NCBI GenBank assembly: GCA_015680685.1
Contig: MNCI01023815.1
Span: 457,310 to 516,700 of the forward strand
DNA length: 59,391 bases
Direction: 5' to 3'
DNA from: Gnetum montanum
Taxonomy: Eukaryota > Streptophyta > Gnetopsida > Gnetales > Gnetaceae
Below the pieces are notes generated by a model. The model was given only the letters and a program-made list of their open reading frames with translations, was not told where the DNA came from and searched no databases. Below, one piece after another: positions 1 to 10,489 of this stretch. The position numbers and the translations under genes were made by a program. Every line of letters starts with the position of its first letter. Position 1 is the first letter of the stretch.

Positions 1-663
1 ATCATTGAACAACTGGGGCTTACCGACTTAATTAAACCAACCACAACAACATGTTTAAGGTCATTCAGCGGGTCATGTGTACTGGTCAAAGGCACGATAA
101 CCTTAGACTTCATAGCGGGAGACCAGTTCCCCACATCCGCTGACTTCCTAGTTGTCGATGAGATGCCAGGATTCAACCTCATACTGGGAAGACCCTGGTT
201 GGCCCAATTGAGAGCCTTTTCCTCCCCCATACATCAGGAGATTCACCTACCCTATGAGGGCGGAGAAGTCATTATACATGGGGAAATGGTTACTCCCATC
301 ATCTCATCAAACACAGATATAGACCAAGGATCGGAAGTCGAGCTCGAAGGGCCTAACCAAAACGACAAGAATCCCCAACCACCGATAAACTGTAAGCCCT
401 TTAACACGAAACAAGAACCTCCCGAAACCGAAACACCTACATCCGACACTCCACACACTTCGCCTCATGAAGAAACCAATACAGAAACAGCGACTGACAC
501 CGAAATACCTGAAAATACCAATACCGAAAACACTCTATCGAACGTCCCCTGGACTGAATTGCCATTCAACGTAATCAGCGAAGGAGACACCGAATACAAA
601 ATTGTGCCGGTCGATACACCCCCTGACATAAAAATAAAGAAAATCAAAAAACAACTAAAATAA
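1..663 (+). pseudogene. Tat-lineage retrotransposon protease, C-terminal part (cut by window edge)
   Basis: Open in frame 1 from base 1 to the TAA at 661-663, about 220 codons with no start inside the window. Residues 48-66 read FLVVDEMPGFNLILGRPWL, the C-terminal signature of plant Ty3/Gypsy retropepsins, which cleave the Gag-Pol polyprotein. The catalytic Asp motif lies just left of base 1. After the protease comes a low-complexity tail rich in Thr, Glu and Pro, then a lysine-rich end. RT does not follow directly: it starts 5.7 kb downstream in another frame, and the gap holds an antisense gene. Known: Ogre elements, also of the Tat lineage, have an intron between protease and RT. Inferred: this stop may be the normal end of an unspliced Gag-Pro product. 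The piece itself is undamaged. Confidence 0.8.
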
Positions 664-674
664 ACTACCCTTAG

Positions 675-992
675 TCCGAAATGACGTTAAACTACCCTTA
701 GTCCGAAATGACGCTAAACTACAATAAAACCCTAAAACACAAAAATAATGATATAATAAACGGCAAACAAAAAAAAATTACAACACTCCTTGTCCGAAAA
801 GACGTTAAACTATCATGTCCGCAATAACATAAAGCTAGCCACGATCAGAAACAGTCGGTCCACCACGAAACGTATCCGCTTTCTCTGAAATGTTACTTGT
901 TTACAATGGGGCCCGAAACGGCCTTAAACTACACATAGAAGCCTGAAATGGCTTTAAACTAGTGCAAATCAGGCCCGAAATGGCCTTAAACT
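675..992 (+). repeat. Degenerate short repeat cluster ending in TAAACT, spacer 1
   Basis: Six copies of a ~19-20-bp motif are visible at 675-693, 702-720, 793-811, 911-930, 941-960 and 973-992, with a weaker seventh near 818. The consensus is about TCCGAAATGACGTTAAACT or GCCCGAAATGGCCTTAAACT. Copies lie 27-118 bp apart and the linkers are not conserved. Related motifs occur at 6151-6275 and 9909-10270, always in non-coding spacers of the same element. From 993 to 1133 I see only A-rich sequence. Confidence 0.8.
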
Positions 993-1133
993 CGCGCATA
1001 CCTTATTTTCCTTTTTACGTATCGTTTATCATTACTTCAGTGCATTACATTTAAAACAGAAAAGCAAACCCAAAAAAAAAACATTTTAATGTCATGTCGT
1101 GTGTGCAAACAAATTAAAAAACAACAAAAAATA

Positions 1134-1139
1134 TTTATT
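1134..1139 (-). terminator. Poly(A) signal of the antisense gene
   Basis: AATAAA on the minus strand, about 130 bp past the stop codon of the antisense gene (1267-1269). Canonical hexamer, plausible distance, AT-rich surroundings. No transcript evidence is available, and in AT-rich DNA the hexamer can occur by chance. Confidence 0.45.
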
Positions 1140-1266
1140 CATGCAATGCTATACAAATTGTGCCTATTTTTCCTAGTGTTTTCAAAGTTACGACGCCTGT
1201 ATCAATGTGAATCAGTAAAAAAGTAAAAAATAAAAAAACTAAAAAAAACTAAAAAACTACAAAGCA

Positions 1267-4200
1267 CTAAGCGTCCGAGACAGGAGGATCATCTTTTTTA
1301 AAGCCACCAACGTCAGGGGCCCTAGCTCCACTGGGGCCAGCTTCGTGAGTATCATCACCACCTTCATCCTGAAGACACCAAAAATAACAAAAAAATAATA
1401 TAAGAATGAGCGCATGTTAAAATTTTAAACGTTATCCAATAAACTAACTCTATAAGAACAAAACACTTACCATAGGGGATCCCCCTAGACCGAATTCAAG
1501 CCGACGAAGGATTTCTTCCTCTGGAACACTGGCCCAGTCTGTCCCGTCCAGGCCTAAGTCAACGTCCGCCAAGGCCTTGCCTTTATCGACCGCCGACCAA
1601 GTAGGACGTTTCAGAGGGAATTCACCTACCGACACCTCCCCAGAAGCCGTTGTAATTACCCTCGTAGGCGATTCCATTTCCACAGTTGTGTTTTGAGCAA
1701 ACGTATCAAAGGCAGAGCGCAAACCCAAACCCTCCACAAACATCTCTAACTGGCGCTTTTCAATTGACACCTCTTTCAACAACTTCTTATACTGATGTTT
1801 ATGGTTCTTCTCATCCTGACCCCATTTACGAACCTTGGAAGCAAAAGCCTTCCAATCCTGACACTTGAGGTTCAAGAGGTCAATCTGAACCTTGCGCTCT
1901 GCCATCTTCCGAGTCAGCGACGCGTGATGATTCAGCAAATTCCAGTACCTAGTGTACGTGACCTCAGACATTTGCCAAGATCGATCTCCGCTTAATCTGG
2001 CAGCGGCGAACTCGTACCGAGCTTTTAAATCGTCACGTTCCTCAGACAATTTGGAGACTTCCTTTTCCTTTGCCTATATTTGTAGCCACAACTGTTCTAT
2101 GGAACTCCTACAAGTCCATAGCGATTTGGCATTGTGCGTAAGGCTTTCCGCAATGCCCTCATAGACAAGCCTTGGCACCTGCTCCACTTCTGGGGAAAGT
2201 GTGATTAGGCTTTCCATGCTGACGCTCTTAGAGGGATCCCATCTTAGTTTAACGCCTAACCACGCAGAAATACCAATGTTAAAATTATTCAAACAAGATG
2301 TAAAGCTCTGAATCTTTAAGCGATTCATACCTATATCAGGGTGGACTTCTTGGAGATGCTCAACGACTTCTTTCGCGATTCCATCCACAAAATCCATCTT
2401 ACTGGGCATTTCTGACCAAGTAAGTGACCCACGGGTTCGGGAAGAGCTAACCTTAGCGATCGTCTCAGGGGGAACCGTCTTCATGGGCACGTCCAACCGT
2501 ACCGTTCTGGTCTCGCTGCCTTCATCTGAAAAGCATATAGGCACGAGAATAAAAGACCGTAGGAGCAATAACCGACTCAGTAAATAAAAATGGACTAAAA
2601 GCGAAGACATACCCTGATCCTTGTCGCCCTCTGGGGGATTGCCCAAATCCAAATCACCCATGAGGAAGCTACTGAACATCTCGTTGATAGCGTCCGGATC
2701 GTCTAAGGGTTCAGTTTCAGTAGTCTTCTCCATTAATAGTTCCATTCCCCCGCCTTGGCTCTTCTCTGGGCTTTCCTCTGCATTATTTTTCTCGGTTTGC
2801 GTCTCCTCTTCCTCTGTGATGGTCTCCAAGGCCTACTTCCTCACTTCCTCAAATCGAAAACAGCAACGATACGTAAGCAATTGAAGCAAGGGATATAAAT
2901 AAACAAAAACGATACAATAATAAACAGATGAGCTATGCTTACCAAGTATCTTGAAGCATATCCGCTTCACGCGTGGCTGGTTTATATCAGCAACTTCTTA
3001 TGTTGCGTGTTCGGGTCTTTTCAATTTTGACCTGGCTTTGCCAATGGTTTCCTTAATAACCCACTCTGCCCGTCTAGCGGTTAAAGGTACATCATCTGGC
3101 TCCAACCCCAGACTATCCCGGGTGTGGATGGAACCGCCAGATGATCCCCCTGTAGTAACAGACACGGACTCATCGATACCTTCTGGGGCATCCTATGATT
3201 TGGCTGTGGTGAACAAGTGTTTGACCCACGGGCAGGATAGTTGACCCCGATCCCGTAGGACAAACTTGTTTTCCGCGCGCACCACAAGAAACTCGGCAAA
3301 ACGACGGAGATAACCGACGAAGAAGGCAAAGGTGAAGTGAGATTGTGCTTCGATATTCGAGCGCAACCGCACTATCTCCTTGTGTAGGCCCGCCAACAAA
3401 AACTGAGCCCAGTTATACCGTAGTCCATTTTCCAAGACAGTTCGCATGATGCATACTGCCTCAACCCCAAAACTCTGCACCCGAGAAAGGGTTTTGGGAA
3501 ACACCCGTGCCCGAAACAAGGGGTACAATTCATTCACCTCAACAACCTTTGCTTTCCCCTGCATTGGGAATCCCTTGGTGTTTTTGGCCACGCCAAGCCA
3601 AGATTCCAGCTCACGGATCGTTTGGAGCTCTTTATGAGACCTGTCCAACACTACGGGTAGGCCATCTGCCGGCATGCCAAATAAGTTAGAAAAGAACACT
3701 GGCGATAGATGAAACACCACCTTGACACCCTTAATCCGGGTACTGTACTAAGAGACAGACTCATTAAAAGAGTCCACGATCCCAATCATCTCCCCGATTG
3801 AGACGTCAAGGCTAGGCGTCATAAAAAGCTCCAGGAGGCCGGCATCGTCCAAGCAACGAGTGAGGGACGGTGGAGCTTGCTTACGCAGCCACTTCTGTGC
3901 CTTTGCCACCCCCCGAACTTCATTGACAAAGTTTTCTCAGTTCGTCCTGTCGTCACGGGATCCCCACCAGAAGGTGCATCAACTGTTAAAATAACTTAAG
4001 ATGACCATATCAGCATAACCCCAAACAGTTGAACGAATCCACTAATATCAGCATCTAGTAAATGTTATTACTCACCGTTAGTGGCGGATTTGGAAGTACT
4101 GCCAAAACTATGAGGGAAAACTGGTCCCTGATCTGTCCAGTCCTCGTGAAGCCATCCACGGGCTTTGCACATCGCAAAGGCCCTAGAAAACTGATTATGA

Positions 4201-5719
4201 AAATGGACCATTGAACCCTTTATCTGAGCCAGTACGGCCCCACGAAGAGTGGGGGCCATCATGAAAGCTTTCAGAGTAGTGCGAGCAAGAGCAATCCCTT
4301 CATCCTCAATGAGGGTCCCGTCTGGGTTGAAATTCGGCCTGCAAACAAATACACGTTAAAAATAAGAAACCAACATCAAATGGAGAGGCAAAACGATAAA
4401 TTTAAATAGTCCCACCTGGCTATTTGGTATACCGTGCCAGGAGGATTCTGGAACAAGGTATGTGGGTGGGCGACTATAAACAATGTATTGTTGATGTAAT
4501 CCAACCCTCGGGGCAATAATGACCACACGCGCATTAACGGGCATGTTGACCTGGGCCCGCGGGTAGTGCCATCCTCATCAACAAACGGCCCCTCTTCAAT
4601 ATCTTCGATGAAGACCATTACACCCTCTGCGGTCCCCGGCAACATTGCATCAACCACACTTCGTGCAGTCACTTCGTCAAAATACAACCACATAGCCACC
4701 TCGAAATTGGTTAACAAGAAAGCCAGAAATTCGCTAGCGCCTTCCCTAAACCAAACCCCGTTGTCATCCACGGTTAGAGCTGGAGGAAGATTGCCCTCCT
4801 CAACGAGGCCTGCCCATGTTAGCACCCCGACGAGTTCAACCACGATAAGAAAGCATTTGTTGTCCCTGCAACCAATCGTGATGTCACAATAAAACGAAAG
4901 TTAGTATCATAAATCGGCAAAAAATTAAAAAAAAATCGACTAACTGTTTACAATCAGCGTATACGCTGTACATAGAGCGTATACGCCGACCAAACTACAC
5001 TTAGCGCGAAAACACAACTTACGCCCAGCGTATACACTATACGCAACGTATACGCCTGCAATTTAAATTCAGCGTATATGCTGTATACCGTGCGTAACGA
5101 CGACCAACACTTAACGTAAATAACGCAAGTCGACTCAGCATCTATGCTACCCAGCTTAGCGTCTACGCTAGTAGCACTCCGCTTTACGCCGATGCCCCAA
5201 CCCCTTCACGCGCAGCGTATACGCTGAAGAAACCCTCAGCGTATACGCCCGGGTTCGCTTTCAGCGTAAACAATCTACGCCAGAAGGATAAAACAGTACG
5301 CCGAAGACAACCGTGTGCGTACAGCGTATACGCTAAATAAACCCTCAGCGTATACGCCGTCACAAAAAAATAGACTTTACGCTGATGACAAACACGCTGA
5401 CAAGCTTTTACGCTGACATTACGCAGAAAAATGTTTACACTAGAAAAACTGATAACGCCGTCTACGCTCCACAGTTACGCTGGCGTATACGCCGACAACC
5501 CTTGTAAACCCTCTACGCTCGGCATATACGTCGGGATTGTCTACATTAGGAAGCACAGAAACAACAAGAGGCAGTGATCAAAGCTTACCTGTGGGACGTC
5601 ACAGGCCACGACGGCACCCTCGGCCTGGGCAGGCCCTGCAGCTTGGCCTCTGTTTCTTCCGCGAAGGTTAGATCGGGACCCTTCCTCCCCTGGCCCTCCA
5701 CTTCCTTTCCCTTGCCCAT
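1267..5719 (-). pseudogene. Antisense multi-exon gene inside the Tat retrotransposon, unknown coiled-coil protein
   Basis: I do not recognise the protein. Exons read on the minus strand: 5719-5589 (ATG, begins MGKGKEVEGQ), 4865-4416, 4338-4076, 3982-2943, ~2843-2613, 2525-1471 and 1368-1267 (TAG). Introns show GT-AG borders, several strong: GTAAGC after exon 1, GTGAGT after exon 3, GTATGT before and TTTTCAG after the 87-bp intron, GTAAGT before and CTTCAG after the last. Phases agree at exon junctions 1/2, 2/3 and 6/7. The product would be about 1,090 residues: a globular N-terminal half (exons 2-4, with motif FWWGSRDDR at the start of exon 4), an acidic linker (exon 5), and a charged helical, coiled-coil-like stretch (exon 6, around 2073-1700). 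Damage is light: an internal TGA near 3939, TAG near 3750, TAG at 3193, TAA near 3000, TAG at 2074-2076, and one 1-nt phase slip near 3970. Every stop is explicable as CAG, CAA or TGG altered by C-to-T or G-to-A. It has its own TATA box and poly(A) signal. Tat-lineage elements are known to carry extra antisense ORFs, usually outside pol; this one sits between protease and RT. Confidence 0.7.
4957..5492. repeat. Cluster of seven exact GCGTATACGC palindromes in intron 1 of the antisense gene
   Basis: Exact copies of this 10-bp perfect palindrome start at 4957, 4977, 5215, 5239, 5324, 5348 and 5483. Many one- or two-mismatch relatives (for example near 5021, 5046 and 5072) lie between them, and the region to ~5900 is rich in TACGCT. 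Spacing is irregular (20, 238, 24, 85, 24, 135), so this is not a simple tandem repeat. The same palindrome forms a second cluster in the LTR. Position, palindromy and retained CpGs suggest a protein-binding array or enhancer; that is inference. Confidence 0.85.
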
Positions 5720-5935
5720 CTCGCCTTATTTACGCTGACAATATACGTTCACGCTGAGCAACTGTCTATGCTGGCGTTGAGAAGTTTAAGCTTCGGCGTC
5801 TACGCTGGGTTCAGTCTTTCGCGTCTACACTCAGGTTCCAGTTTACGCTTACGCTAGGGTATTGTGGTTTACGCTTACGCCTTAGCAGGTTTACGGTGTC
5901 GCTTTCCAGATACAAATGGCCCCCCCCCCCCTTCC

Positions 5936-5944
5936 ATTTATATA
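5936..5944 (-). promoter_or_regulatory. TATA box of the antisense gene
   Basis: TATATAAAT on the minus strand, 217 bp upstream of the ATG at 5719-5717. Transcription would start near 5905 and leave a 5' leader of about 185 nt. Downstream of the TATA (in minus direction) is a run of ten C/G pairs at 5920-5930. Upstream, at 5955-5985, is a CCGCCG-type GC-rich block. From 5945 to 6150 I see no coding potential. Confidence 0.5.
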
Positions 5945-6150
5945 GCGCCCAATGACGCTGACGCCGCCGCCGCCCACGCCGCCGTTGCTCCGTTTTTTGC
6001 CTTTTTTGCCTTTTTTCCTCATTTTTCGCTAAAATTTCCCCAAAATGATAAAAATTAACTAAAAATTAATTAAAAACAGAGGTTATTGCGTCCCGATCCC
6101 TCTGTGGACCCCATTTTACACGTTCTCGCTAATTTAAATCACCATTTACG

Positions 6151-6275
6151 GCCCGGTACGGCCTTAAACTGCCATCCGACGACGGCCCGGTAAGGCCTTA
6201 AACTGTCATTTATGGCCCGGTACGGCCTTAAACTGTCATCGTCCCATCCATCATGGCCCGGTACGGCCTTAAAAT
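6151..6275 (+). repeat. Short repeat cluster ending in TAAACT, spacer 2
   Basis: Four copies of GCCCGGTACGGCCTTAAACT or a close variant at 6151-6170, 6185-6204, 6215-6234 and 6256-6275. Linkers of 10-21 bp mostly contain GTCAT or GCCAT. It is the same family as spacer 1 (shared CCTTAAACT end) and lies just before the putative RT exon. Confidence 0.85.
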
Positions 6276-6401
6276 GCCATGCGTCCCGGTGTGACGATAA
6301 TCCACCATTATACACGTACACATAATTCGAAGCTTAGTACATGTAAATAAATGGTATAGAACGAGCTTCCTTTTCTCATTCCGCTCTCTGTTTATTGGCA
6401 G

Positions 6402-9400
6402 GAGCAAGCTCAATGGATTGCCAGCACTTAACCACACCGTTAATCATTGACAGACCATACGGCAAAGTTGCACGAGCCATTAACATAAATTCCATCAACT
6501 TAAGTACATCAACGGACGACATGGTCATAGCCTCTACACAACAAACGATAGATGATTACCAAGGCATGACAAAATTCCTTGACATAGAAGCCGAAAACAT
6601 CACCGAAGATCCATTAGCTGAAACCCCCATTACCATGTCTGATGGGGAAGTCAAAATCTTAAAGTTAAGCACATTGCTTCAACCGCACTTGGCCCAAGAC
6701 ATCTAGAATGTGCTTAAGGAAAATATGAAAGTGTTCGCTTGGTCCTATATGGACATGCTCGGGTTAGATTCTAGAATTGTCCAACACAACATTATTCTTG
6801 ACCCAAAACTGAGACCGGTAAAACAAAAGGCACAAAAAGTCAGACCTGAGGTGGCATTGGCAGTTCGCAATGACATCACCAAGCTTTACCAAGCCAGTTT
6901 CATTCAAGCCGTTGATTACGCTGAGTGGGTATCAAACATGGTCATCGTCCCGATGAAAAACGGAAGCATTCGCTTATGCATCGACTTCTGAGATTTAAAT
7001 GTAGCAACCATAAAAGATGACTTTCCCCTACCTAGCATCGATCAACTCGTTGACTCGACTGCCGGGCATGCCTTGCTATCTTTTATGGATGATTTTTCGG
7101 GATACAACCAAATACGCATCAACCCGGAACACCAACTTCGAACAACCTTCATGACCCCATGGGGAACTTTTTGTTACACCATGATGCCCTTCGGTCTCAA
7201 GAATGCAAGGGCCACATATCAAAGAGCCATGATATTTATCTTTAGTAATTATATGTTACGGTCGCTCAACGATTATGTGGATGATATCGTAGTTAAGTCA
7301 AAAATGACTGAACAACATGTACAAGACCTCGACTTAGTCTTAAAGCATTGTATAAAGTATGAACTAAGACTTAACCCAAAAAAATGCGTCTTCGGTGTCA
7401 AAACAAGCAAAATGCTTGGATTCATAGCTTCAGAAGCAGGGATACGAGTAGACCCCGATAAGGTTAAGGCCATCACCAACCTGAAACCACCCAGTAACCT
7501 TACCGAACTTCGAGGTCTACAAGGTAGATTGCAGTCCATCAGGCGTTTTGTAGAAAAACTGATGGACAAACTAAAACCTATGAACCACCTGTTATGTAAA
7601 AATGTCCATTTTGAATGGACTCCGCAGTGTCAGGAGGTGTTCAAAAACATCAAAACAACACTTGCCCGACTGCCCATGGTCTACCCGCCCCAAAACAACA
7701 AACCGTTTTACATCTACCTTGCCACTTCAGAATCGTCCATCGCGTCTATGCTTTGCCAGAAACGAGATGACGGAACTGAAGTCCCTGTATACTACTTGAG
7801 CCATGCCTTAGTTGCCCACGAAAAGAGGTATAACGATGTGGAGAAGTCATGTTTAGCTTTGGTCTTTTCTCTAAGAAAATGGCGACATTACCTCTTCCGT
7901 AATCAAGTCTACATAATTTGTAAGGACAATGTACTGAGAGCCATAACAGGGAACATTTACGAAACGAGTCGAATAGCCCGGTGGAAAGCCATGATAGCTG
8001 TGTTTGACCTATACTATGTAGCGCAATCATCAGTCAAGGGTCAAGCCGTAGCAGATCAAATGGCCATGTCACCAACACGCGATCAAGCAACCATAGATCC
8101 AGAATTCCCAGATGAGAACATAAACACCATAGACACAGTGCCCCAAGATTATGATGTCATTCTAAACTTCGATGGAGCATCCATCTCTCGAGGAGGAAGT
8201 GCGGCCGCTGTCATCACCTATCCCTCCGGGGAGATCCGACCCTTTGCCTATCGTTTCAACTTTTACTGTACTAACAACATAGCAGAGTATGAAGGTCTTC
8301 TTAGAGGGCTCGCGGTAGCACTGGCTTCAGACATCACACGGCTTATAGTCAGAGGAGATTCACAATTGGTCATAAACCAAGTTACAGACATTTACACATG
8401 TAAAGCCCAACATTTACAACCATATTGTGACTTGGCAAAACATTTAATGAGGCGATTCGAAAACATTGATGTGCAACATGTCTCTCGAAACGATAATACC
8501 ATCGCAAACGCGTTGGCCACATTAGCGCTAAACATATCGCCTGACATGTTCCATGCCTTGCCAAGCTCCGTAATCAACTGCGCTGAACCGAACACCAATA
8601 CCTCCGACACATTGCCAATTGCATCTGTTAGTACAACACAAGCGGTGGAATGGTATGATGACATAAAAGAGTACCTTCTATGCGGCGAAACACCACGACA
8701 TCTAACGCATGCATAGAAAGATGCGGTGTGGAAACGTTTTAGGCAATACACCCTCGTAGGGGACACACTATGTCGTCGATCCTACGAAGGCATATTGCTA
8801 ACATGCGTCAGTAGTACTGATGCCCAAACAATAGTTGAACAAATACATGAGGGACTATGCGGAGGACACATAACGCCAAAAGCCATGGCCACGAAAATAA
8901 GACGATTAGGCTATTATTGGCTGCATATGGAATATGACTGTCTCTCCAAGGTTAAAACATGCGACACTTGCCAAAAGCATAGTAACCTGATCCATGTCCC
9001 ACCAAACGAGTTGCACACGGCGCAAATCACGTGGCCCTTCCAAAAATGGGGTTTGGACCTTATTGGACCAATAACACCCTTGTCTTCCACAGGGCATAGT
9101 TTCATCATAACCGCTACTGAATATTTCACGAAGTGGGTAGAGGCTGTTCCCCTCCGAAAAACCACATCTAAACACGTGTGCAATTTCATCCTCGAAAACA
9201 TAGTAACCCGTTTTGGCATTCCCATGATAATCATCACTGACAACGGGCCGCAATTTAACTGTGCCGAAACAAAAACTTTTTGCGACAGTCTGGGGATCAA
9301 ACACTCGTTTTCCTCCCCTTACTATCCTCAAAGCAATGGGCAAGCAGAAGCAACAAATAAGACGATCGTTACAATACTTAAGAAAATGCTAACCCAAAGC

Positions 9401-9889
9401 AAAAGAAAATGGCACGAGCAATTAGTGTACGCATTATGGGCATACCGCACTACACACTGAACGACAACAGGTAAAACGCCATATAGTCTTATTTATGGTT
9501 CAAAAGCTATTTTACCCCTAGAATTACAGGTACCATCGTTAAGGATCACACTCTCCGGACTCCTCGACGACGAGCAAAACAATAATCTACGTACCATTGA
9601 CCTCGATTCAGTGGAAGAAGAACGCACACGTGCACTCGACCAAATCGAATGGTATCAAAAGCAACAACGACAGCGACATCGGCATGACATCAACAAGCGC
9701 CCCATCAAAGAAGGTGACCTCGTGCTCAAAGCTGTTTGGGAACATTCGGACAAATTCTCAGCCAACTCGGAAGGGCCTTACGTGGTCATCAAAGCATTCG
9801 ATAATGGTGCATTCAAGCTAGCCGACATGGAAGGGAATGAGTTTGCCAATCCGACAAATCATTTGTACCTAAAATCGTTCTACGTCTGA
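6402..9889 (+). pseudogene. pol: Tat-lineage pol: RT, RNase H, archaeal-type RNase H, integrase
   Basis: A single reading frame runs to the TAA at 9887-9889 with no frameshift, broken only by stops at 6704-6706, 6989-6991, 8714-8716 and 9458-9460. RT: motif IRLCIDF near 6970-6990, and the catalytic YVDD at 7274-7285. The first RNase H lies at ~7706-7930; its first catalytic Asp position looks replaced (IYLATSES). A second, archaeal-type RNase H lies at ~8156-8540 (LNFDGAS, AEYEGLL, RGDSQLV), but the last acidic position reads NTIANALA, with Asn where Asp is usual. Integrase: zinc finger His/His/Cys/Cys around 8846-8971, catalytic Asp at 9056, Asp at 9239 and Glu at 9347 (35 residues between the last two), then a C-terminal GPY-type module (EGPYVVIKAF). 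Dual RNase H domains mark the Tat lineage. Upstream of 6402, a pyrimidine-rich tract ending TTGGCAG resembles a splice acceptor, as expected if protease and RT are joined by splicing. Dead in this copy. Confidence 0.92.
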
Positions 9890-9908
9890 ATACAAGCTCA
9901 GGTACGTG

Positions 9909-10060
9909 AAAAGTCCTGGAATTACAACTATAAACTAATACCATAGAAAAGTCCTGGAATTACGACTATAAAATGATACCACAGAAAAGTCCTGGAATTA
10001 TGACTATAAACTGATACCACAGAAAAGTCTTGGAATTACGACTATAAACTGATACCACAG
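9909..10060 (+). repeat. Four tandem 38-bp units in the Tat 3' region
   Basis: Units start at 9909, 9947, 9985 and 10023, each beginning AAAAGTCCTGGAATTA and carrying ACTATAAACT inside; they differ by one to four bases. They start 20 bp after the pol stop codon. Tandem repeats between pol and the 3' LTR are known in Tat/Ogre elements. Past 10060 the motif continues in degenerate form (next entry). Confidence 0.88.
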
Positions 10061-10300
10061 TGTCCGCAACGACGATAAACTAGCATCCATCCGGCACGAC
10101 AGTAAACGGCCACCGTCACAACCATCAAGGTCCGCTAAGACTATAAACTAGCTAGCCTCTTCATAGTCTGCTAAGACTAGAACCTGGCAACATGACGTCC
10201 GCCATGACGCTAAAAGGGCAATGTCCAAAGGGTTACGACATAAAACTAACCCACGATAGTCTGCCAAGACTATAAACTAGCAAGTTCAAATCCGGCACAT
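10061..10300 (+). repeat. Degenerate TAAACT-type repeats, spacer 3
   Basis: Copies such as TCCGCAACGACGATAAACT (10062-10080), TCCGGCACGACAGTAAAC (from 10089), TCCGCTAAGACTATAAACT (from 10131) and CTGCCAAGACTATAAACT (from ~10261) belong to the same family as spacers 1 and 2. No coding potential. Confidence 0.7.
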
Positions 10301-10427
10301 CAATCCGCCGCCATGATCATCCATCAGCTTCACTGCATCGCTCGCCATCAATCGCCATTATCAGTACTGCTGTCATCTACATACAGTGCCTGCCGTTCTT
10401 TAGCATCTCTGCACCATCGGCTGCCGT

Positions 10428-10489
10428 GTAAGTCTAAGCTCATTTGTTCACTCATGGTTTTTCTTGTCTCCTTGGTGTTATGTTTGCAG
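10428..10489 (+). other. Possible small intron in the Tat 3' region
   Basis: GTAAGT at 10428-10433 and a pyrimidine-rich tract ending TTTGCAG at 10483-10489 would delimit a 62-bp intron. A second donor-like GTAAGA follows at about 10541. An 87-codon frame spans 10313-10576 and resembles nothing I know. This may be an untranslated leader or a minor spliced transcript, or chance. The rest of 10300-10816 shows no gene. Confidence 0.25.

Noticed and set aside
675-992. CRISPR-like spaced short repeats
   Set aside because: Repeat copies are degenerate, spacing is irregular, and the setting is a plant retrotransposon. The same holds for the palindrome clusters.
392-6402. Intron from GTAAGC at 392 to the acceptor before RT
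   Set aside because: Phases match, but the joined codon is TGA. A different donor must be used if splicing occurs.
7273-8766. Minus-strand open frames across the Tat pol
   Set aside because: Shadows of a strongly coding plus strand with clear RT, RNase H and integrase motifs.
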